Shown one piece after another: positions 1 to 6,294 of a stretch of 17,117 bases of DNA. The stretch lies in assembly GCA_948560485.1 (NCBI GenBank), contig CAOXUF010000016.1, forward strand, positions 1 to 17,117. The letters run 5' to 3'. The notes beneath the pieces were generated by a model. The model had not been told where the DNA came from and did not search any database. It saw only the letters and a list, made by a program, of their open reading frames with translations. A program made the translations under genes and the position numbers. Position 1 is the stretch's first letter, and each line of letters opens with the position of its first letter. The stretch is from an uncultured Eubacterium sp. (GTDB taxonomy: Bacteria > Bacillota_A > Clostridia > Lachnospirales > Lachnospiraceae).

Positions 1-59
1 TCTGTAAAGTGGATTTTTCGATTGAATAATCTTGAAAGAACTGATATAATAAGATTGTC

Positions 60-190
60 CAATCGTGAGTAGGTTTAAAGCCTACGTTTGTAGCGTTTGG
101 CATGTGCGGAATGGCGGTTTCAGTCTTTGGTCGGAGTGAACCGCTATTCTCTTTTACCCTTTAGAGTTTAACCACTCTATAACAATTCGT
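60..190 (+). other. Hairpin-rich noncoding segment
   Basis: No open frame of note lies in 1-341 on the plus strand. Several stems follow one another: GTAGG/CCTAC near 80-97, a 10-bp stem AATGGCGGTT/AACCGCTATT near 111-156, and TAGAGT/ACTCTA near 162-180. Two of the stems gain a G-U pair only when read on the plus strand, which favours a plus-strand transcript. I do not recognise a known riboswitch or RNA class. It could be the end of an RNA gene or leader that starts outside the window. Confidence 0.3.
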
Positions 191-251
191 CTTATGAGCG
201 ATGAAACGCTATCACTTTTCTAAAACTTTTTAAACTTATTTTTCCAAAACA

Positions 252-278
252 AAAAGGACTGGAAAAACCAATCCTTTT
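252..278 (-). terminator. Rho-independent terminator after the 342-569 gene
   Basis: Stem AAAAGGA / TCCTTTT with an inner TGG/CCA pair around a short A-rich loop. On the minus strand the hairpin is followed by TTTTTGTTTT, so it fits as the terminator of the minus-strand gene that ends at 342. Confidence 0.6.
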
Positions 279-341
279 ATACTGTCCATACTTATGTTTC
301 CATATGCCTCCAATCGAAGTTTCATATCTTCCAGACTTTCT

Positions 342-569
342 TTAATCCCATTCTAATTTATTTATAACGAATTGAGGAATACCCCCATAATAATAGCTAG
401 TATATTGTTCCTCAATTTCTGTAGCCATTGTGCCGGAATAATTTTCATCCCAATTTTCTGGCGTGATTCCTTGTACCTTAAGCCATTCTATAAATGACAT
501 TTTGCCATCTATAGAAATTTCTGGAAGGTTTTCAATCTGAAAATCTGCATCGGTATCTATCCAATACAT
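342..569 (-). CDS. 75-aa hypothetical protein, probably the 3' remnant of a longer gene
   Basis: The product is acidic and rich in W, Y, D and E (for example MYWIDTDADF near the start and KLEWD at the end). I do not recognise the family. The ATG at 569 has no clear Shine-Dalgarno sequence. The same frame stays open upstream to a stop at 636-638 and still reads like protein (GWESAGNVALYFLEDEKWN). That suggests a gene whose 5' part was lost where the hairpin-rich noncoding region begins, rather than a complete 75-aa gene. A good minus-strand terminator follows the stop codon at 252-278. Function unknown. Confidence 0.45.
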   Translation of the reverse strand: MYWIDTDADFQIENLPEISIDGKMSFIEWLKVQGITPENWDENYSGTMATEIEEQYTSYYYGGIPQFVINKLEWD

Positions 570-599
570 ATTCCATTTTTCATCTTCCAGAAAATATAA

Positions 600-1933
600 A
601 GCTACATTTCCAGCGGACTCCCACCCGGATGTAGACTAAGCACCTTTTAAGCGGTGATTGACTTATTGATCCCGACTTGTTCACTCAATCAATTCTTACT
701 CTGTGAGCCGTCTTCATGTTTGATCCTGTTTTGTGGGACAGGATAAATAATAAAACTATGTAATATGCCGTTTTTGTCAGGCATCCAGACAGCAGCTTTT
801 TAAGTTTACAGTTATAATATATAACCTTCTTCCTTATCAGGGGTTCGCCTGTCCAGGTTGTCGTTATTCTGAAGGATTCCCTGGCCCTTTAACCTTCCAT
901 TTTACAGACATCTCTATTATCGTCAATGCCCAACGGCGGTAATCATTATAAGTGTGCTACCTGCTTTCACACAATGCCAGCACAATTTATTAATCGCATT
1001 GCTGGTCTTGAGCGATTCGGGAAGTATCAGCCGTTCCCTTGCTTTTTGAGGTTCCTGGTTTACGTGTACTCTTCCCCTGACCGTCACGGGCATTTATTTT
1101 ATATTGTTGCTCTGACAATATGGATCACTTGCAAGGATTTATCTTGTGGACGCTTGCAAGATTTTTTGTATTGCTTTTGTTACTTCTTATTTCTCGTTTG
1201 AGCATCACATTCCTTTTGAAAAGCAGTTGACCGCTTTTAATATAGAAGAGAGTGCCAAAATTGCTTGATACTCTCTAAGGTTTTATCCGTTCTAAAATTA
1301 ATTATCTGCACCGATTATCACCGATTCTTTTATACTCGGCTCTTTCCATGGTTTACAATAACTGTCTATTTAATGGTTTATCATATGCCCTTTTTCACCG
1401 TGTCCCTACCTACTGCACTGCTAAGATACAGACATATGCTAATTCCAATGTGAAAGTCACTGTCTCTCACTTCCGCTACTAGCACCACGCTATCACAGAT
1501 CACAAGTTCAGAATCAGCACTTGACAAACTCTTGTCATTTTCAGACACATAATGTAGTTTTTCCGGTTTGCGATGGCATTCGCTGCTACGTCTAAACAGG
1601 TTTGTATCCCCTGTTTTCCACGATGTAGTCAGATGGCCGGAACCATAGTCCATTTTTACGCTGGTATCTCTTTTCACGTTTTCCCTATTGGGATGATTAG
1701 ATGATCAATTATCTTTTCTCTAACCTCGTTTGCAATCTCTGTTGCTTTGCCTTGGTTGCGATCCTGTTAGCACTCCACTTTACAGGACGTTTGCAGTTAC
1801 TTTGTTTTGGGAAATTGATCTGCCGATTGACAGATTGTCAGAAATGCTATATACTCTACTTGTTGAGGGAAGAGCATTTTTGCTTTTCTGAAATTTCCCT
1901 GTTTCTGCTAAAGGAATGGGGATTTTTCTTTTT
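600..1933 (+). ncRNA. Candidate large structured RNA region, class unknown
   Basis: About 1.3 kb without a convincing gene. Stems follow closely: ATCCTGT/ACAGGAT (about 722-743), ATGCC/GGCAT (766-785), CCAGG/CCTGG (854-883), CCAGCA/TGCTGG (977-1005), TATTGT/ACAATA (about 1100), CTTGCAAG repeated as a palindrome (1128-1160), AAAAGC/GCTTTT (about 1219-1238), AGAGAGT/ACTCTCT (about 1247-1276), AAACAGG/CCTGTTT (about 1594-1616), TCCTGT/ACAGGA (about 1760-1785) and AGGGAA/TTCCCT (about 1867-1901). Several gain G-U pairs only as plus-strand RNA, and I found none that favour the minus strand. Open frames here are short, cysteine- and phenylalanine-rich and lack ribosome sites. Large bacterial RNAs such as ROOL or GOLLD are known in phages, but I cannot assign this to either. 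Confidence 0.3.
1381..1677 (-). CDS. Doubtful 98-aa open frame inside the hairpin-rich region
   Basis: A minus-strand frame starts at a GTG with AGGGA about five bases upstream, which is an acceptable ribosome site. The product is polar, with no signal peptide, no clear domain, and serine-rich stretches such as KSLSSADSEL. It matches no family I know. It lies within the hairpin-dense stretch for which the plus strand is favoured as an RNA, so it may be a chance frame. Its base composition is less AT-rich than the neighbouring genes. Confidence 0.2.
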   Translation of the reverse strand: MKRDTSVKMDYGSGHLTTSWKTGDTNLFRRSSECHRKPEKLHYVSENDKSLSSADSELVICDSVVLVAEVRDSDFHIGISICLYLSSAVGRDTVKKGI

Positions 1934-2113
1934 TCAGTCCTCAATCTTTAGCTTTATACCAGACTTTGAAAACTCAACTTTGAATTGCTGCTCTGAAAAT
2001 TGCTTCATGAATGCTTCGAGTACAACATTCATTTTCAAGTCGTAATTATCGCAAGTTTTCTTGAAACTGTCTGATATATCGGTATCAATCGAGGTTGCAA
2101 ATTGTTTTCGCAT
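1934..2113 (-). CDS. Ribbon-helix-helix (Arc/CopG-like) regulator, 59 aa
   Basis: The protein reads MRKQFATSIDTDISDSFKKT at its N-terminus: a short beta strand (QFATSIDTDI), then helices around DSFKKTCDNYDL and MNVVLEAFMKQFSEQQ. This is the layout of ribbon-helix-helix DNA-binding proteins such as antitoxins and plasmid copy or partition regulators, which act as dimers. The start is fixed by a perfect AAGGAGG about seven bases upstream. A sigma-A promoter and a 19-bp palindrome overlapping its -35 box sit just upstream, so autorepression is likely. No toxin gene is visible next to it. Family assignment rests on fold pattern, not on a database match. Confidence 0.7.
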   Translation of the reverse strand: MRKQFATSIDTDISDSFKKTCDNYDLKMNVVLEAFMKQFSEQQFKVEFSKSGIKLKIED

Positions 2114-2140
2114 TTTTGCTTACCTCCTTTTGATATATTA

Positions 2141-2169
2141 ATCTTACCATACATTTATATAGTTGTCAA
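2141..2169 (-). promoter_or_regulatory. Sigma-A promoter for the ribbon-helix-helix gene
   Basis: On the minus strand TTGACA (2164-2169) and TAAGAT (2141-2146) are 17 bases apart, close to the sigma-A consensus. Confidence 0.75.
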
Positions 2170-2175
2170 CTATAT
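2157..2175. promoter_or_regulatory. 19-bp palindromic operator over the -35 box
   Basis: The sequence ATATAGTTGTCAACTATAT is a perfect inverted repeat with 9-bp arms around one central base. It covers the -35 hexamer of the promoter for the 1934-2113 gene. A dimeric ribbon-helix-helix protein bound here would block the polymerase, so feedback control is a natural reading. Confidence 0.6.
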
Positions 2176-2265
2176 TTTTATAATATTTGATAAGTTTTTT
2201 CAGGTTGCAACCCTGACTTTCTTGTGTTACTGCTATGAGTTTGAGTAAATTAAAAAGGTGCAAAG

Positions 2266-2292
2266 CCTTAATAATTCAATAGACTTTACACC
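2266..2292 (+). repeat. 27-bp inverted repeat, left copy
   Basis: Pairs with 2662-2688 in inverted orientation, 25 of 27 bases identical. It lies just downstream of the stop codon of the minus-strand gene 2323-2589. Confidence 0.7.
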
Positions 2293-2322
2293 ATGGATTG
2301 TGATATTTTATTACGTGGCTGC

Positions 2323-2589
2323 TTATGCTATGTGTTCAATACGTTCTTTTATTCTGCGCAATTCATTTTCAAGAACGCTTACACGGATAGCAAGCATTTC
2401 TTTTTCATTGTCTATCTTTAATGCTTCATGCAGATTTCTTGATAAGTCAAGATGTCCTTCAGCTACACGCTGGATATTGACACGGATTTCATTTTCAAGT
2501 GTCAGTTTAATATCTGTAATATCGTTTTCTATCTTATCAAGTTTTTCAAGCCTTGAAAGAATCAGATCAAATTTTTCACTGTCTGTCAT
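2323..2589 (-). CDS. 88-aa coiled-coil protein
   Basis: Almost the whole protein is predicted helix with heptad-like spacing of L, I and V: FDLILSRLEKLDKIENDITD near the N-terminus and VSVLENELRRIKERIEHIA at the C-terminus. It is charged and soluble with no membrane segment. Similar short coiled-coil proteins are frequent on Clostridial mobile elements, but I know no assigned function. The start has AAAGGCGG upstream, and its leader resembles that of the gene at 2781-3023. An extended -10 element (TGATATAAT, hexamer at 2646-2651) lies about 57 bases before the start. The gene is bracketed by the 27-bp inverted repeats. Confidence 0.7.
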   Translation of the reverse strand: MTDSEKFDLILSRLEKLDKIENDITDIKLTLENEIRVNIQRVAEGHLDLSRNLHEALKIDNEKEMLAIRVSVLENELRRIKERIEHIA

Positions 2590-2645
2590 ATTATCACCGC
2601 CTTTTTTGTTGTGATTGTATGTACTGCTGATACTGTTATGTAGAT

Positions 2646-2674
2646 ATTATATCACAACTCAGGTGTAAAGTCTA
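2646..2674 (-). promoter_or_regulatory. Probable extended -10 promoter for the coiled-coil gene
   Basis: On the minus strand TATAAT (2646-2651) is preceded by TGA, giving an extended -10. A recognisable -35 is lacking: at 17-bp spacing the position holds TAGACT, which lies inside the right copy of the 27-bp inverted repeat. Confidence 0.45.
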
Positions 2675-2688
2675 TTCAATTATCAAGG
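2662..2688 (-). repeat. 27-bp inverted repeat, right copy
   Basis: Inverted copy of 2266-2292 with two mismatches. It lies in the promoter region of the coiled-coil gene, so it may serve as a protein-binding site as well as a structural repeat. Confidence 0.7.
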
Positions 2689-2727
2689 TGCTTGTGGTGC
2701 TTTGTGTAGGATCGTGTTACTATCCCG

Positions 2728-2748
2728 ACTACCCTTGTTTGGGTAGTT
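2728..2748. repeat. ACTACCC hairpin between two minus-strand genes
   Basis: Perfect 7-bp inverted repeat ACTACCC/GGGTAGT around a TTGTTT-type loop, between the 2781-3023 gene and the coiled-coil gene. No T-run follows on the minus strand, so it is not a standard terminator. Confidence 0.4.
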
Positions 2749-2780
2749 TCGCCGGCTCTCTCCGTTGCTCTTCAGGGGAT

Positions 2781-3023
2781 TTAGTTAGCGTATTTTGCCA
2801 ATGCCTTTTTGACTTTCTCTTCATATTCTGATTCGGTATCTTCAGCAAGCCTTTTGATGTTTTCCCAAAGTGTTTGCTTTTCAGAAAGTGTTATTGTTTC
2901 AATCTGATCTGTTTCACGGTTGTAAATGATTGCATTGCCTGTTGCAATATCTGAATCAATCACAAGGCAAATTGCTAAACCACTGCCAGTTATGGAAGTT
3001 TTGCCGATGTATACGTTTTTCAT
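2781..3023 (-). CDS. 80-aa hypothetical protein
   Basis: The N-terminal half is beta-rich (MKNVYIGKTSITGSGLAICL, then VIDSDIATGNAIIYNRETDQ). The C-terminal half is helical and charged (ENIKRLAEDTESEYEEKVKK). No signal peptide or membrane helix. I do not recognise the family. The ATG is preceded by AAAGGCGG at a suitable distance. The first 50 bases of leader resemble those of the coiled-coil gene. It is divergent from the HTH gene at 3282, with three TTAGTGGTT repeats in the shared intergenic region. Confidence 0.65.
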   Translation of the reverse strand: MKNVYIGKTSITGSGLAICLVIDSDIATGNAIIYNRETDQIETITLSEKQTLWENIKRLAEDTESEYEEKVKKALAKYAN

Positions 3024-3125
3024 ATTGTTACCGCCTTTCGTTTTGTGGTGTTTGTGTGCTGCTATATACTTCTTTATTTAGGTTGTTTGCCTTACCTTTA
3101 TCATGATATAAGTATACACTATTTA

Positions 3126-3203
3126 TTAGTGGTTGTATATTGACATTATGCACAAGATTTTAGTGGTTGTTTTGGTTATTTTGTACACTTGTTTTTAGTG
3201 GTT
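3126..3203 (+). repeat. Three direct repeats TTAGTGGTT in a divergent promoter region
   Basis: Exact copies of TTAGTGGTT lie at 3126-3134, 3160-3168 and 3195-3203, spaced 34 and 35 bp. The last copy ends two bases before the -35 box of the HTH gene promoter. They sit between the divergent genes 2781-3023 and 3282-3491, and are likely binding sites for a regulator, perhaps the adjacent HTH protein. Confidence 0.6.
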
Positions 3204-3204
3204 A

Positions 3205-3233
3205 TTGACAATAAAAAATGGATGATATATAAT
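3205..3233 (+). promoter_or_regulatory. Consensus sigma-A promoter for the HTH gene
   Basis: TTGACA (3205-3210) and TATAAT (3228-3233), both perfect hexamers, are separated by exactly 17 bases. Confidence 0.85.
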
Positions 3234-3281
3234 CACTAGAAACAAGTGTTTGTTTTCAGATTAGAAAAGGAAATGAAAGAA

Positions 3282-3491
3282 ATGATTATATATAAAATAG
3301 ATATTATGGAAGCACTGAAAGAAAAGGGTTATACAAGTTATAGACTGAGACAAGACAAGATCTTTGGTGAAGCTACTATGACAAAATTCAGAAGAAAAGA
3401 ATATATTAATTTTGATAATCTGAATTTGCTGTGTGAATTACTGGAATGTCAGCCCGGCGATATTATTGAGCATGTAAAAGGGAATCAATAG
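3282..3491 (+). CDS. Small Cro/CI-type helix-turn-helix regulator, 69 aa
   Basis: The sequence MIIYKIDIMEALKEKGYTSY, then an HTH around LRQDKIFGEATMTKFRRKEY, then LNLLCELLECQPGDIIEHV, is the standard layout of short Cro/CI-type regulators of Firmicute mobile elements, ending in the CxPGDI(I/L) motif. The frame is also open from a GTG at 3246 and an ATG at 3273. I favour ATG 3282 because the family usually begins at this point and AAAAGG lies 11 bases upstream. A perfect sigma-A promoter precedes it, with TTAGTGGTT repeats that it or a partner may bind. It probably controls itself and the divergent minus-strand genes. Confidence 0.8.
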   Translation: MIIYKIDIMEALKEKGYTSYRLRQDKIFGEATMTKFRRKEYINFDNLNLLCELLECQPGDIIEHVKGNQ

Positions 3492-4332
3492 AAAGATGGT
3501 TCACTGGTAAAGGATATTAGAGTTTTAATGAGTATGTGTGTGCGTTGATTGATGAGGATATGGAAATAGATTAGATGCATTTGTTGTGATGTGTATTTTT
3601 GTTCATGCATTGCAGATGTTTTTATGTGTATATTTTAGTGCATTTATGATATGTTGTAGGAACAATATGCGTCTTTGTTTGGTGGACATTTTTCTATTTT
3701 TGTCCTTGTATCAAAGACACAATTCGAACTGGCACTATGATTATGTAAAAAATAGCAATATTAGACATGCCAGTTGTATTGTTAGCACATATGTATAAAC
3801 ATATTTGACGTAATTAAGTTGTAAAAATGGACAATTCATAACTTGAAACATACCATAATACTATACTATTACAGTATATTTGTATGACAGGGGTATGTTT
3901 ACATTTTGAAACAAATCAGTAATTGCCAGAAAGCCCCTATCTGTTCTATCCATACATTGACTTGATTTTGGGAAAATTAGTTCGGTAATATGTTCGATAA
4001 ACCATTGGTTTTCCTAAGTTTTCTCGATTTTGATATTGCCTAAAATCAAAAAAATGCTATCCAAAATTCATAAAACGCTTGAAAAATAAGCGTTTTTTCG
4101 AACTGATCTTAAAATTTTATTTTTTACCTCAAACAATAAATTAGATTTGATCAAAATTTATTCATTAAAATTCTAAAATATCTAATAAAATCAATACTTT
4201 TCCCTTATTATAATCTATCAAATATACTCTTCTACCGAACTCACATAAAAAATCAAATATAAATCCAATATAAAAAGAGAAGTAATAAATGTAATCGCTA
4301 ACTTATTATCTTTAAAACATGGAGGATTTATA
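3492..4332. other. Noncoding region with inverted repeats; probable element boundary
   Basis: About 840 bases without a credible gene (the 70-aa frame at 3586-3798 has no ribosome site and unlikely composition). It contains an 8-bp inverted repeat AACTGGCA (3727-3734) / TGCCAGTT (3768-3775), a 9-bp inverted repeat AAACATACC (3846-3854) / GGTATGTTT (3892-3900), and a terminator at 4072-4098. The DNA to the right is clearly more AT-rich and all genes there read rightward. This suggests the join between two elements or an attachment site. No integrase gene is in the window to support that. Confidence 0.4.
4072..4098 (+). terminator. Strong hairpin terminator
   Basis: Perfect 9-bp stem AAAACGCTT (4072-4080) / AAGCGTTTT (4088-4096) with loop GAAAAAT, running into TTTTTT. 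It also has an A-run on the left side and could work in both directions. It isolates the phage-like genes from whatever lies upstream. Confidence 0.75.
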
Positions 4333-5358
4333 TTGAAAAAATATTTAGACACATCAGATTTAGTAACATATCAATCAGGAAAATATCAAGGTAAATACGA
4401 TTGGAGTAATAATATTGGGAAAGAACTGTATTTTGAATACGATGATGTTTCTGGGAATATCAAAATATTAGACTACAAGAAATCCAAACCACAAGGATAT
4501 GTAACATTGCAGTACAACGATATTATTGTAACTACTACTACACCTAATTTATTACATCTAAAAATACCAAGATTATTCCATAAAGAAAAACAAACACGAA
4601 GATATAAATATGAAATTGGAGATATTGTTAAAAAATATAATGATTCAATGAAAATTCTGCAACAAATAAAAATCAAATATAATAATTCTTCAGCTCGTGG
4701 ATATAAAGTAGAATGTTTAGATTGCCATTACATTTATAAAACTAGGGAAGAAATAATTTCTACATGTCCTATTTGTGGAAGAAAATCAAGTTATTCAGAA
4801 AGATTTGTGTACTCAATCTTAAAACAAGCGAATATAACTTTTATTCCACAATATGAATTAGAATGGCTACATAATAGATTTTATGATACTTATCTTCCAG
4901 ATTTTAAGGCAATTATTGAAATACATGGTGAACAACATTATAAACCTATAAAATTAAACAAAGCAGAAACCCCTGAAGAAACATATAAAAACACAATAAT
5001 GGCTGATAAAATTAAATATGAAACTGCTATTAAAAATAATATATCTTACTTTATTATAAATGCTAGTGAGCCAGAAAATTTATTTGAATCAGCTAAAAAA
5101 ATTTTGTATTTTATAGACTTTTCGAATATATCAAAATTAGAATGTGAGAAATTTGCAAACTATAAAAATATTAAGGATGTATGTAATCTATGGAATCAAG
5201 GATATACATTAGAGGAAATACATGCTCAGTTAAATAAATCTATACAATCAATTCAATATAAATTACGACTTGGTAATAAATATAATCTATGCAATTATGA
5301 TAAAAATTTAAATATGCATTTTCACAAAGTAACTAATCCAAACAATAAAGAATCTTAA
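4333..5358 (+). CDS. Zinc-ribbon plus VSR-like (PD-(D/E)XK) nuclease, probably homing-type
   Basis: 341 aa from a TTG start with GGAGG seven bases upstream. Residues 128-148 form a zinc ribbon (C128-x2-C131, C145-x2-C148). Residues about 153-195 look like the core of VSR/EDxHD-like nucleases: E156 in SYSERFVYSIL, D180 in YLPDF, and E186-I-H188-G-E-Q-H192 in IIEIHGEQHYKP. The C-terminus (about 277-320) looks like a helix-turn-helix (YTLEEIHAQLNKSIQSIQYK). This order of zinc ribbon, nuclease and DNA-binding tail is typical of free-standing phage homing endonucleases. It would cut DNA at a specific site. The gene stands alone between a terminator at 4072 and another at 5374, as expected for a mobile gene. 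The catalytic assignment is from motif reading only. Confidence 0.7.
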   Translation: MKKYLDTSDLVTYQSGKYQGKYDWSNNIGKELYFEYDDVSGNIKILDYKKSKPQGYVTLQYNDIIVTTTTPNLLHLKIPRLFHKEKQTRRYKYEIGDIVKKYNDSMKILQQIKIKYNNSSARGYKVECLDCHYIYKTREEIISTCPICGRKSSYSERFVYSILKQANITFIPQYELEWLHNRFYDTYLPDFKAIIEIHGEQHYKPIKLNKAETPEETYKNTIMADKIKYETAIKNNISYFIINASEPENLFESAKKILYFIDFSNISKLECEKFANYKNIKDVCNLWNQGYTLEEIHAQLNKSIQSIQYKLRLGNKYNLCNYDKNLNMHFHKVTNPNNKES

Positions 5359-5373
5359 TATGTTTCATATTAC

Positions 5374-5405
5374 AAGGCAGGCGAGAAATCATCTGTCTTT
5401 TTTTA
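5374..5405 (+). terminator. Terminator after the nuclease gene
   Basis: Stem AAGGCAGG (5374-5381) / TCTGTCTT (5392-5399), 8 bp with two G-U pairs, followed by a run of eight T. It starts 15 bases after the stop codon. Confidence 0.7.
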
Positions 5406-5677
5406 TATCTAATATTCAAAACTTATAAATCTTTTTAATCAAACAGAGAAATAATAAATATCCAATAGATTTATCTTTCCAAAACACACTAAAACACATA
5501 ATTACATTGTACTCATATATAAAGGGGGACACTTTACATCTTTTACTATTTACTGGCTATATACTCTTCTGCTTACTAAAAATATAGATTTAATATTTTT
5601 AGCATTTTCAGAAACAAAATGTAGAAGTAATGATCGAATACTCAAAATCAACAAAAATCAAAGGAGATAAATATATT
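5406..5677. other. AT-rich intergenic region with a 10-bp inverted repeat
   Basis: No gene seen. A perfect inverted repeat CTAAAAATAT (5576-5585) / ATATTTTTAG (5593-5602) with a 7-base loop lies upstream of the broken gene at 5678. It could be an operator or a weak terminator. Confidence 0.4.
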
Positions 5678-5866
5678 ATGGCAAAACTAACTATCATACC
5701 TCAAAAATTTACATTTTAAAAACCAACTATTAAAAATGGGAAAGGTGAAACAATATCTCATGGAATCAGTGTAACCATAGATATAGATGCCTTCAAAGCA
5801 GATAAAGCAGAAATCAAAAAGGACTTAACAGCTATTTTTGCTGAAGTCCTTGAATACTTTGGTTGA
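5678..5866 (+). pseudogene. Small gene interrupted by an in-frame TAA at codon 14
   Basis: AAAGGAG precedes ATG 5678, which reads MAKLTIIPQKFTF and then TAA (5717-5719). The same frame continues without a shift as KPTIKNGKGETISHGISVTI and on to LEYFG and TGA at 5864. Both parts look like one 62-codon protein with a single ochre codon, probably from a GAA, CAA or AAA codon. The end of the gene (5819-5851) also forms a long stem AAGGACTT/AAGTCCTT with an inner CAGC/GCTG. Function unknown. It is most simply a decayed small phage gene. A sequencing error, or readthrough of the stop, is possible. Confidence 0.6.
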
Positions 5867-5937
5867 TTTTACTAAGAGATTTTTCTATAAATGGAATCTT
5901 CAATAGAGAAATAACTATTAAGGAGAAAAAATACATA

Positions 5938-6027
5938 ATGAATACGGTTTATATACATACAAGGAATTTTATATCCGAGAAAAGAGAATACATAAATAAC
6001 CACTACTACTATATCATCAATAATTAA
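5938..6027 (+). CDS. Possible 29-aa peptide
   Basis: ATG 5938 follows AAGGAG by about 12 bases and reads MNTVYIHTRNFISEKREYIN, ending NNHYYYIINN. It is tyrosine- and asparagine-rich, as AT-rich DNA tends to give, so coding status is uncertain. No family recognised. Confidence 0.3.
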   Translation: MNTVYIHTRNFISEKREYINNHYYYIINN

Positions 6028-6076
6028 TAATGAAAAAACAATCATTAACCAACAACAATCAAAAAGCTTTAAGAGA

Positions 6077-6103
6077 GTGATTTTTGCGTCAGCAAACAAT
6101 CAC
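6077..6103. repeat. Long hairpin before the palindrome cluster
   Basis: GTGATTTTTGC and GCAAACAATCAC pair over 11 bp with one bulged C around loop GTCA. No T-run follows directly on the plus strand, so it is not a textbook terminator, but it closes off the small-gene region before the repeats at 6177. Confidence 0.5.
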
Positions 6104-6176
6104 GAATGTCTTATCCTTTTTATATTATTATGCTTTTTTACTTAATTCTTTATGTTTTTTACTATATACCATTATT

Positions 6177-6267
6177 TGGGGAAATTTTCCCATCAAATTA
6201 AAAGGATAATGGGGAAATTTTCCCATTCATGTTACTAGGTTGTTATTTTTATGGGAAAACTTTCCCA
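6177..6267. repeat. Three copies of a 16-bp palindrome upstream of the initiator-like gene
   Basis: TGGGGAAATTTTCCCA occurs at 6177-6192 and 6210-6225, and the variant TGGGAAAACTTTCCCA at 6252-6267. Copy starts are 33 and 42 bp apart, close to whole helical turns. They lie directly upstream of the gene at 6295, whose ribosome site begins 13 bases after the last copy. Such an arrangement fits an autoregulated operator or replication iterons bound by the 6295-7107 product. Confidence 0.7.
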
Positions 6268-6294
6268 TCAACAAAATTTAAGGAGGAAAAACAA

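Noticed and set aside
600..760. Group II intron or insertion-sequence end
   Set aside because: No domain V-like stem, reverse transcriptase or transposase is present in the window.
926..1453. Plus-strand open frames of 91 and 62 codons
   Set aside because: No ribosome sites, composition rich in F, Y and C, and they run through several hairpins.
1701..2045. 114-codon plus-strand frame
   Set aside because: It is antisense to the ribbon-helix-helix gene over much of its length and has no ribosome site.
2258..2614. 118-codon plus-strand frame
   Set aside because: Antisense shadow of the coiled-coil gene; serine- and phenylalanine-rich.
3126..3203. CRISPR-like array
   Set aside because: Repeat unit is only 9 bp with three copies and no cas gene; better read as operators.
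3586..3798. 70-codon plus-strand frame in the boundary region
   Set aside because: No ribosome site; unlikely amino-acid composition (C, F, Y); overlaps inverted repeats.
5717..5719. TAA as a recoded sense codon
   Set aside because: All other genes in the window end normally at TAA and no suppressor tRNA is seen, so a single mutation is simpler.
6029..6079. 16-codon frame starting MKKQSLTNNN
   Set aside because: No ribosome site and too short to support.
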